Assembly: GCA_902489255.1 (NCBI GenBank)
Contig: CABTZF010000014.1
Span: 1 to 44,395 of the forward strand
DNA from: an uncultured Peptoniphilus sp.
GTDB lineage: Bacteria; Bacillota; Clostridia; Tissierellales; Peptoniphilaceae
Direction of reading: 5' to 3'
DNA length: 44,395 nucleotides
This document shows positions 1-12,100 of the stretch, one piece after another. Each line of letters starts with the position of its first letter. Position 1 is the stretch's first letter. The translations under genes were made by a program, and so were the position numbers. The notes below the pieces were generated by a model. The model searched no databases and had not been told where the DNA came from. It saw only the letters and a list, made by a program, of their open reading frames with translations.

Positions 1-60
1 AGAAAAAACTTACCAAATAGGTAAAAATTAAGATATTTTTTAATATTTACTAAAATAATG

Positions 61-88
61 TTGACTTTTATATCTAGAGTGATAAACT
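61..88 (+). promoter_or_regulatory. Probable promoter of the pilus locus
   Basis: A -35-like TTGACT at 61-66 is followed after 16 bases by TAAACT at 83-88, giving a plausible sigma-A promoter about 60 bases before the adhesin ribosome site. Downstream, TGACCTA (about 114-120) can pair with TAGGTTA (about 132-138), making a small hairpin just ahead of the ribosome site. The match at -10 is only partial, so the exact start of transcription is uncertain. Confidence 0.45.
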
Positions 89-156
89 ATACAAAAATAA
101 TATTAAATATGATGACCTAATTATATAAAGATAGGTTATAGATGGGAGAGGGAAAT

Positions 157-3100
157 ATGGAAAATATATGGAAAAGAACGATTAGTCTCTTATTGGTAGT
201 GTTGATGCTTTTAGATATTTTAGGACCTGTAACGGTACAAGCTCAACAAAACAGTATAATAAAAGAGGACAGGAACTCAGAAGAATCCCTAACACTTGTA
301 GAGGGAAAATCCCCCGAAAATTACAAGGCTGAATCTTTGCGTCTAAATAAAGATGAAGATACCGATAAAGAAAAAAAATCTATTGAGCGGAGTGCCGACT
401 CAAAGAGTATAATTCATGACAATGATCCTATTCCTCGTAAAGATTCTATTCCACACCAAGATTCTATTTCTCGCCAAGATCCTATTTCTCCTAAAGATGA
501 AGAAAATAAGGACAAAGTTTTTAATGCTCCTAAAAAAGGATATGTAGCTTGGAAGCTTATAAATTTGGGCAAAACAAGTTATAAAAAAGGAGAAATCCCA
601 AGTTATAAAGGTCTTTTAGTTGAAGTTACAGATTCAAAAGGCAATGTAAGTTACTTAAACTATAAAGAACTTTTAGCCGATAAAAACATAAACGTTAAAG
701 AAATTACCAATTCAAAAACATCCCAAGACTCAGAAGAAGGAAAACTTATTATTTCTGCACCCGGTCTTAAAGACATTGTCATAGGTACACATTTCCAAGA
801 TACGAAAATCACATCCCAAAATGAAGATGAAACCCTTAACCAAAATTCTAAAGACAAAAATCTAAACATATTAGAAGAAGAAAAAGACCCAAGCTTATTA
901 GACAAATTACTTGGAATTAACAAAGAAGAAAAAATAGACGAAATAGATTTAACCAATAAAGAATATAGGTTTAATCCCTATGGATTTAATTCTTTTAAAG
1001 AAAATCAATTACAAGAAGAACTTACAGAAGAAGAATTAGAAGCAGGACTTACAATCTATCAAATGCCTACTATACCCGGCAACAAGATTGAAGACATCTC
1101 CCAAATGTCAAGAACTGCAATGTTCAGATCTCCTTTTATGTCTACGCCCCTTGGTCTACCGGGACTAAGAGGACCTGCTGGAGGTGGAAATAACGGTTTA
1201 AACTTGGATGGCAAGAAGTTTACTATCATTACTAGATATGACATTTCAAATGCAAATGGACCAGTTAAAAAAGATCAATCTTTTACAATTCACTTAGACA
1301 ATAAACTAACTGTAAAGGATGAATCAACTCTTCCATCTATAAAATACAACAACGAAGTTATTGCTACTCCAAAATATAATTCAGACAATACAATTACTTA
1401 TACTTTAACAAGAGATATTAACGAAAATATCCAAATACCTTTAAATATACCTGTAGATTACAATACAGATAATATTACTTTAGACAGCGACGGAACATTT
1501 ACAGTAATTAACAAGGTAACAGGAATTGGAGTAAATAACCCACCAAAAGACCTTGTACCACAAAAGGTTGACAAAAATGGTAACCCAGCAGGATCAATAA
1601 TCGAACCAGGTAGGGATGACGTAACTCAAATAGTTGACTCAAGTAGAAACTATAGATTAGATATTGACCCAGTGGGATATCCTGTTATAGAAAACGGCGA
1701 AATGGTTGGAATAAACTGGGTAGTACAAATTGAATCTGACAAGGATTTAGCAAATGACCTAGGAATGAAGATGAACTTCACTCTAGTAGAAGGTTCAGGA
1801 CTTCAAGGAATTGAAAGTATAACTTCTAATGATCCTGCTGAAGTTACTCAAGATAATGCCATAAAAGACCAAACAGGAATAGTTGATTCAAAGCACTCTA
1901 CAATAAATAAATCAACCAATTCCTATAGATATAGCATTTATACACCTATAAGTAATAAACAAGCAGCTTATGTATTAGATATATCTACTGTCCTTACTAA
2001 GGACTTGACTAATGGTCAGCCGTATATCGGCGCAGTAAGAAGCGTAATGGATAAGGGATATCCAAAGGACAAAGTAGAACAGCACACACCTACTAGAGTA
2101 GGTATAAACAATCGTACTACAATAGAAGGTAAATTTTTATCAAACACTTCAGCCCAATGGACTATAACAGACGGAGTGTGTACATTAGATACAAATAATG
2201 GCCTACCTTTAGAAACTAGAACTCTTGAAGGAGCAAATATAAACTCCGGTAAGAGAGTAGTTTATGGTGTAGATAATAACACAAGCAGTCCTACTTATGG
2301 TCAAATGGTAGTAAAAGAAGCTGAAAAAACAAATCTAACTTCGATTCCAGCTAAAGAAACCGATCCTAATGCTTCCCAAGCTGTAGGTAACATTGGAGTA
2401 TATCAATTCACACACGACGTAGATGAATCAACAACTCCTCATTCTTACACTATGTCAGGAGTTAAGATATCAAAATTCCAAGACCTATATATAGACCAAG
2501 AATGGAACTTGCCGGTAACAGGCATGACTATGCCAGCTCAAAAATTCATTGCAAATGATGACAAAGGTAATAAAATAGCTGAGAAACACGTAGATGCAGG
2601 TCCAGCAGGAGAAAAGGAAAGACTTGTTGTAGTACCTGACGCCAGATATTGGAATATTGCAGATGACGGAACTGCAAATAAGGTTGGTCACAATATAACA
2701 CAAGAATTTGATAATCAAACAGTAACGACACAAGATGGCAAAACTTATAAGTACAACGAAAATGCCAACTACTATAAAATCGATACAAATACTCAATATA
2801 TCCACAACTCTGCTATCGATACAACACAAGCAAACCCTGTAACGTTTACAGTAGTAAAAGTTGATAGCAAGGATCCAAGTAAAAAACTAGCAGGAGCAAC
2901 ATTTAAATTATTGGGTGACAAACAACCGGAAGTAGTGACTGACTCACAAGGTAGGGCTACATTTAGCAACGTACTACCTGGAAATTATGACTTGATGGAA
3001 ACCAAAGCTCCAGCGGGATATAAACTCGACCAATCAACTAAAACTATAAAGATAACAGAAGATGGAAAGATAAGTGCAGTTGGTCAAAACATTAAACAAT

Positions 3101-6100
3101 CAGGAAGTTCTTCTAAGACAGAAATAGTAGGACATGATAATGGAAACCTATGGCCAGACTATATGAATGCTATGCACTATGGCAAGATCAATGATAATGG
3201 AGAACTAGAATTCTACATTTATCTAAAACCAAATAGTGACAATGGGGCAAATGGTACAAATAGAGATACCAGACTTAACATTTCTGTACCAGGAGTAAAT
3301 ATAACAGATGTAACTGCATACGACGTTGGATATTGGCAAAGAAATGACCTTAGATCTGCAATGGAAGCTCAAAATGCAGGTCAAAAAATAGCTGAGCTTG
3401 GAGAAAACGTAATAAATGCAGCAAATAACAACAATATTACAGGCGCAGCAAATACCACAGATCCATACACAGGAAGAACCGGTTACCAAATCTACTTTCC
3501 ACACCAAAGATTTGCAGACGACTGGGGATTCTTGGTTAAAGTAAAGGCAAATGTCGGAACCAAAGATACTGTTAACCTAAATTACGATTGGTTGACAAAT
3601 GAAGACACTGCTAACCAAACAAATCTTACTCAACAAATTACTTTAAGCAAATCAGCTGGAGCAGAAAATGAGTTTTTAGTATCTAACGAAGAATTCACAA
3701 AAAGCCCAATTTCTGTAACTAAATTTGGCGACGAATTTGACGCACAAGGAAATAGAAACAGACTTCAAGGTGCAGAATTTGTTCTAAAAGATAGCAAAGG
3801 AAATGTAATTGCAAATAAAATTACAAATGAAAAAGGTGAAGCAAACTTTGGTGAATTTCCAGAAGGAGTATATAGGTTAGAAGAATCTCAAGCTCCAGAT
3901 GGATACCAAAAAAATGGCGTATATTTTGAAGTTATAGTTGATGATGAGGGCCAAGTTAAATATAATCCAAGATTCGAAAATAGTATCGGTACACCACAAT
4001 CAGGACAAGACTACTATATCGAAAAAGGTGAAGACACAGGTGCTTCAGCTAAGACCACAGTAACAAATGTCAACCAAAGACTTGAATATCTTGAAAATGA
4101 AGCAGGAGATATTGGTACCAAAACAAACGTATGGGAAGCCTACTCATATGAATCACTAAAATACCACGCTGATATTACTTTAACTGGTGTATCAGAGGGT
4201 TCAAGATTTGAAATTCAATTCGATAGAAACCTTGACTTCACTCAATACTTTAGTGATTTTCCTAAGATAATGGTAGATGGTGTAGAAGTTGCTACTCCAT
4301 ACTTCAATTACAAAACCAACTTATTGACATATGTATTTAATAAAAATGCAGAATCAAATGTAACAGCAAGTATCAATCTAAGAGGTATAATTCCAGATAA
4401 ATACTTTGCCAAGGAAACAGGACAATACAATTTTACTATCAAGGTAAATCCTGGACAAACAGAAAATATTACAGGAAATCCTAACCTAACTAAAGAAATA
4501 AATGCAGACTATGGACAACATCACTCTACAACAGGAGATCACAACCAATCTTACTACTTCAGAGATGTATATCAAAAAGAAGACGGTAAATGGTATGTAA
4601 CAGTCCTAACATATCTAAATCCTCTTGGACTTTCTTATAGTGCAAAGACAGTTAGATATAATTGGATGACAACCGATTACCAAAGCAACCGTATAGCAGA
4701 ATGGTCAGGTAAGGGTTATAAAGCTCTTTACGAACTTAACGATGTTAAGGTATATGCTACAGATGAAGCAACATACACACAAGGTGGAGTTAAGCTAAAT
4801 AGATATATGCCACTATCCATGGGTATTAGACCAGAACAAGATCCGTATATTTATCACTTACTTGCACATCAAAGAATAGACCCTAATAGAAAAATAGACA
4901 TAAGAGAAAATGATGTAACCATCGCATATAATCCAGATCAAATAAAAACTAGCAATAAATTAAGTGCTAATGCTCCATTAATTGTAAAAACTCCAAAACC
5001 TAATAGCAACGGAGGATTTGTAGTTGAACAAACATTTAAGATTATTGATATAGAAGAGTTCAACAAAAAATGGAGAGTCTTCTATATGAATGATGGCAAT
5101 CTTACATCAGCTTTCGCATCTAAGGCAAATATCAACACAGCTATAGGTGACCAAGCAGGTGGAGAAATACCAAAATATTACAAGGAAATTGTTGGTCTTA
5201 TAAATAACAAGTACAAACCAGGCAGCTTTAAATTAACTAAGTACAATGAAGCTAATCCAACTCAAAAGCTTCAAAACGCAACATTTGCTCTAATTGATAA
5301 AGATGGAAGAACTATTTATAGAACTTCAGATGCAAATGGTGAAGTTAAATTCGTAGACATTGCGCCAGGCAGATATAATTTAGAGGAAGTAAAAGCTCCA
5401 GACGGTTACCAAATAACAAACAAGAAATGGCAAGTTACAATCTTAAGTGACGGTAGCGTTAGAATAAGAGAAACATCTGTAACAGGTGAAAGTAAGTTAT
5501 ACACTGGAGATATAAATATCCAAGTTGCCAACAAACCGGCTGGACAAAAGTTCAGGGTTTATAAAAAAGATGGAAAAGGCGACCCACTTCAAGGAGCAAA
5601 ATTCAAGATCACTTGTCCGGATGATCCAAATTTCACACCAATAGAAGCTACATCAGGACAAAATGGTATAGTAGAGTTCAATGCCGACCTAAAAGAAGGT
5701 AAAAATTATATACTTGAAGAAGTGGAACCACCGGCAGGCTACAACCCACTTAACAAAAAATGGGTTCTAAAAGTAGAAGGTGGAGAAACTAAAGTCTATA
5801 ACTACTCAGAAAACACAGAAGGTGGACAACAAGTACAATCAATACTTGCAAAAGAAGGCGTTGAATGGGTAGATGTTAAGAATAGAAACACTTCAAATTG
5901 GTCTACCTATGACAATAGATGGACTGGTTGGGCAGGCAACAATCAAAATGCACAATTCTTGGGAACTAGAATTGTAGCTGTAAACAAAGATGAAAACTAC
6001 GTAATCCAAAGATACGTAATAAACCCAGAAGCAAGGAATATTGCGGATAAAACAACTGCATCTATTCACAGACAATCAACACGTGATCCTAACATGGATT

Positions 6101-9100
6101 GGTTTGATATGACTAAGTTTGATATAAATAATGACATCAAAGTATTCAAACTCGATAAACCGGTCACAGGACTTATCTCTGACATAAGACTTGCAAATTA
6201 CAATACAGAAGATATAACAACTAGTGTAGTAGCAACAGCAAGAGAAGAAGAAGGTAGGTATGGTGAACCAAAGAGATTACACCTAGATCTACCGGCTACA
6301 GATAAGCCTATAGTAATAGATATCAAAGTTCCATACAAAGATGAAAATGGTGGAGTAGGAACTGGAATGGATTGGGTGAACGGTAACTTAATTTACTGGA
6401 AATCCGACTACTACGAAGTAGCAAAGAGTATCAAGACAACAGGTCCAACAACTTCAACAAGTGGAACAATAGTTGGTTCTTATGTAGCTACAGGATCACT
6501 AGACGTAACAAATAATGCGAAGACATATGGATTTAAACTTAAAAAGGTTAAAGATGGTACAACCACGGCAATCCCGGGAGCAGTATTTAAACTAACAGGA
6601 CCAGATCCACTAGTAGATGAAAGATACGAAACAACCGGCGACGATGGAACACTATCCTTCGCAGGATTAGAACCAGGAAAATACAAACTAGAAGAATTTA
6701 AGCCGGCTCCAGGTTATGAAAATGCAAACACCAACTGGACAGTTAGAATAACCCTGGATGGCAAAGCTTATATCTCTGATAATAAGAAAACTCCAGAAGG
6801 AACTGATCCAAACGTTTCATTCGATATAGCGAAAGATACGACACCACAAAAACAAAGTGTATTTGCAAGAACAGCATCTAACGGAGAAGAAACACCTCTA
6901 CTAGCTAATTCTAATAGAGATATAGACGAACTATCAGCAAAAGAAAAATTAGACCTAATATATGGTACAGAAGTATTCAGAAGTTTAGAAGCTAGAGGAA
7001 TAACCATCAGAGAAGGTGGAGTACTAACAAAAGCCTTAGGACAAAGTTTATACAATATAATCGAAGGAACAGAACCACAACAAAACGGACTAGAAATAGG
7101 CGATGAGATAGTTCCAGAAGCACAAAGAGCAGGAAAAGTAATATCTTATGAGATTTTAAACACAAGCTCAGATCAACAAAAGAAATATGTAAAGGTAGAT
7201 ACTGATGCACAATATCTAGGCAATGAAGAATTTTTAGTAAAAATCGACATAAACAGTATTACTCAAATAGATATAAATGTACCGGTAACAATACAATTAC
7301 ATGATGATGTTGAATTTGTTGCTAATTCAACAATTTCTTGGAAGAAAAATTCAAATGATAGAGATCAAGTACCAGATAACCCAAGTAGATGGCACAGTGG
7401 ATATAATCCGAATACCAAGACAATTGAAGTTAAAGCAAATGAGCCAAGTCTAAATCCTGGGGATAGTGCTAGTATCGAGTTTAAGGTAAGGTTAGTAAAA
7501 AGCCTAAATACAAATGGTATTGCTAATATTTTCCAAGATTACAAAGTTTATGGAGAAAATGTTACTAAGCCAAGAATTAAGAAAATTGAAGCTTTCTCTA
7601 TAAATAAAAATGTACAAAATGGAACAATTATTACAAATCCAATAGACGCACAACGTAATGGACAACCGGTAACTTTCACAGTAAGTCCAAATCCAGGTTA
7701 TAAACTAGTAGGAAATGTAACAGTTACTAATGACAACACTGGCAGTAACGTTTCAATTAGAAACGGAAATACTTTTACAATGCCAACAAGTGATGTAACA
7801 ATAAATGCAACATTTGAAGCTGAAACCTATAACATCACTTATAACAACCAAACAGGTGGAACTGTAAATGGACCAGCGACTGCAAAGACTGACCAAACAG
7901 TAACGATAAATGTAAGTCCAGAAAATGGATATAAGTTAAAATCTTTAACAGTAGATGGACAAGATGTAACTAATGGTGTTGTGGACAATCAATATATTTT
8001 CACAATGCTACCAAGAGATGTAAGTGTAGAAGCAGTATTTGAAAAGATAGAAGAAAAAACTTACAATGTTTACACTCAAACTCCAGTTGGAGGAACATTA
8101 AGTGTAAATAAGACAAAAGCAAAGGCAAATGAAACAATTACTGTAACTGCAGTTGCATATGAAGATTATGAATTAAAGAGCATAACTTATAGAGATACAG
8201 CTGGAAATGAACACACAGTGACAGGAAATTCATTTACAATGCCAGCTTCTGATATTACTGTAAGTGCTACTTTCGAGAAGAAAGCAGATCCAAATCCTAA
8301 TTATAATGTTAAAGTAAATCCTGCAGAAAATGGACAAGTTACTGTAACTCCAACTTCTGCAAAGAAAGGCGAAACAGTTACTATTACTGCAAGTCCAAGT
8401 GAAGGATATGTATTAGATACACTAACTGTAACTGATGGAGCAGGAAATCCTGTACAAGTTACAAATAACAGCTTTACAATGCCAGCAGGAGATGTAACTG
8501 TTTCTGCAACATTTAAGAAAACTGAAACGCCAGATCAACCAGGACAAGACGAAAAAGAAATCAAACCTGGAGAGTTAGTTCAAATCACCAACAAGTTAGT
8601 CGGTCTAGATCTTAAGATTTACAAAAAAGACAGATACGACAGAAAACTTGAAGGTGCATTATTTACAATCAGAAAAACTGATGAAAACTACGAAAATCCG
8701 GAAGAAGATTTTGGCGTAGTAACTGGCGAGTCAAACAAAGATGGACTTGTTGAATTCAAGGACAAAGATGGCAACATCATAACACTACCGGTTGGATACT
8801 ATGTCATAGAAGAAACAGCGGCTCCACTAGGTTATAGAAAACCAAACGCACCTTGGCATGTACAAGTAGTAGAAGAAAATGGTAAGCTAGTTGCTAAATA
8901 CAAAGGACCAGAAGAAACTCCTCAAAGTTTCGTAGAAAAGAATGAAAACCTTGATATAAAAGAAGTAAATGGTGTAAAATACGCAACAAAGATTACCCAT
9001 ATTGATACAGAATCAAGAACATTTATCCAAAGAGTTTATATTGATACAAGAGGAAAAAATGGCGTTGTCAACGTTCAAATCACACCAAAACACAAGAGAG

Positions 9101-12100
9101 AAGAAATCGATAGAGCGGGACTTCCACCAGTTACGATAAAAGAAGGTGTAAAGACAGCTTATAGATCAACTTATAAGATAACTGGATTAGAAGGCGATCC
9201 AAATGAAGCAGAAATGATCAAAATCTTAAATGATTATGATGTTTCTACTCCAAATGTAACTGTAGTTAACACTGCAAGATGGAGACCATTTGATTGGGGA
9301 TTTGATGAAGACCAACTAAACCTTGAACCAGGAGTTTACTATATTGATATTGAAGGATTCTATGACACTTCTATTATCAATAGAAATGTTACTAATGAAG
9401 TAGCTATAGATTCTAACTATAACTTCACAAATAAGGAAGGAACTGCATTAAGTACTGAACCGGTACTAAAAGATCCTTACGAATTAACTGCAGAGCAAAT
9501 GCCAGATGCTGATTTAGGTAAGATTGATATTGACATTAAGTTCTACGATGGTGCAAGAGAGTTCCAACAATTATATATCACTGATGATAATAGAATAGCC
9601 TACAAAGCAATTAAAGATGAGAACGGCAAGGATGAAGCATCTTATCAAAGTGGTGCAGACGCACTAAGACAGTGGTTAGTAGAAAATCGTGGTGAAACTG
9701 CAGCTAAGGCATGGGCTGAAAGTAAGCCAGCTGGCAAGAAATATGTAAATGCTCTAGGCAAAGATGTAAATATGGAAGGTTCACGTTATATAACAGGTAA
9801 AATAGTACCTCCTTTAACTACAGCCTCTAGTTCAATAAGTACAAGCATGGATATTAGTTCACTATACTCATCAAATGCAACTAATGTAGTTCCTCAAGAA
9901 GGACTAAGTGTTGTAAATGACGCTGAAAGATACAACATTACTTTCTCTAAACACGGTAAAGACTATGAAGGTGCAACAGAAGAAGAAATCACCAAGAAAA
10001 GACTTGAAGGTGCAGTATTCAAACTTGAAAAGAGAGTAAGAGAAGGAGTCTATGAAGAATTAGAAGGATCCTATGTATCCTCAGCATTTAACGGTTACTT
10101 TGGTTTCAGAGGACTTGAACCTGGTCGTTACAGACTAGTTGAAGTTCAAGCTCCAAAGGGATACAAACCAATTAATGGACCACTTCTATACTTCTCAGTT
10201 GAAACAGTAAGTTTGGTGTCACAAAAAATCGTAGACCCAAGAACTGGTGAAGCTATTAATATTAATGACACAGAATTCTATTTTCCAGGAAATGCTAAAC
10301 CTTACGAATTTGAAGATCTAGAAATGCACGATCCAGTAACTAAAGAGGTCATCAAATTTAAGGACGCTAAGAATGCTGATTTGGAAACAACTAAGATAAT
10401 AGATCCTACAGATTCTACAAAGAAAACAGAGGTTTCCCTAAAGGAATTAAGTATTAAATTCCCTGGAGAGGTAAAAGACAAAGAAGGAAATGCTATTAAG
10501 GACACTTATAAGATAAGTGAAATACAAGTAACACCAACTTCTAACGGATATATCTCTCTAGAATACAACAAGGCAAATGGTGTATACCAATATATTCCAG
10601 AAAAATCAACTACTGAAAAAAATGGATTGTTAGTAGACTACGTAACATCTGCCACTGCCAAGAACATGGGTAAAATCGTAAATGAAATACCTGGAAAAGG
10701 TAAAGTAACTATCAACAAAGTTGACGAGAACGGAGATCCTTTAAAAGCTACAGGTCTAAAAGCAGGAGCTAAGTTTAAACTTACAAACTTACTTGATGGC
10801 TCAGATCCCGTAGAAAAAACTGTAGGTACAGATGGTACACTTACATTTGACGGTCTAAAAATAGGAAACTATGAGTTAGTAGAAATTGAATCGCCAGATG
10901 GACACATTAACACAGACCGAGTATGGCACTTCATAGTAGGTGGTAAAGATCTTGATCCATATTCAGAAGATATAGCTAATACTGGAAGAAACTTGTCAGC
11001 CTTAGGTCTGATTACACTTGAAAAATCTGAGATGAGTGTTGCAAGTCCAGTTACAGACAATAAACAAGGCATGGAAGCAGGCAAGATTTATCCTCACCAA
11101 GGTGAATCATTAGAATTTAACAACACCTACAAGATTGCCGATAATATCAAGATCAATCCAGGAGATTATTTTGTATTACAACTAAGCGAAAAGATAGACC
11201 TTCACGGTGTATTTGAAAATTCAATAGAAGATTTGGATATATTCGCAGATGGAGTAGGTACAATAGCTAAGGCTAAATATGACAGAGAAGCTGGAACTGT
11301 AACTTACACATTTACAAAATATGCAGACACCTATGAATTGATAACATTCTCTAACAAACTTGCAGCATTTATTAACCTTGACGAGACAAAGAGCTCAACT
11401 GACAATGTTTCACTTGGAATGGGAATAAATGGAGATACATCTAAATATTCAAAGATTAATATCGTATATGACATGGCAATCGAAGAATATCCCGATGAAT
11501 ATGGCAACAATGTCAATCTCGCATCTAAGATTGTAAAATACAATCCAAAAACTGGAGAATTCACAGAATACTTCTATTTGAATAGAAATAGAAAATATCT
11601 TCTAGATAGTGAGTTCCAATATTATTCACAACAAGTTATAGATAATCTAGTTGTCGAAAAATATAAGCTTAAAGATAATAGTCAAGAGAAAATAGCAGAA
11701 GATATGCCAGAATCCTTTGGTATCAATGAAAATAGTAGTAATCTCGAGTATCAAGGATATGTAACTAGTGAAAATAGGCTATATCCAGGATATTATAGCC
11801 CTGGTGATATACCTGCTATGACTCCGGACGACTCATATATCATAAAGATAACAGGTAGAGTTGCCAATACAGACAAGAGCAAGTACACTGGTTTCGGAAA
11901 ATTGATTCACTATTATGGAAATGGTGAAGACCTTCATGGCTATAGGTATGACACAGTATATGAATTCCACAGTGAATCAGCAGCAGAAGCTAATCTTACT
12001 ATTACAGCAGAAAATCCTTCTAACAAAATCAAATTTAAGAAGATAAATAGCAATAGTGAGGCTTTAAAAGGAGCTATATTCCAAATCTACAAAAAATCTG

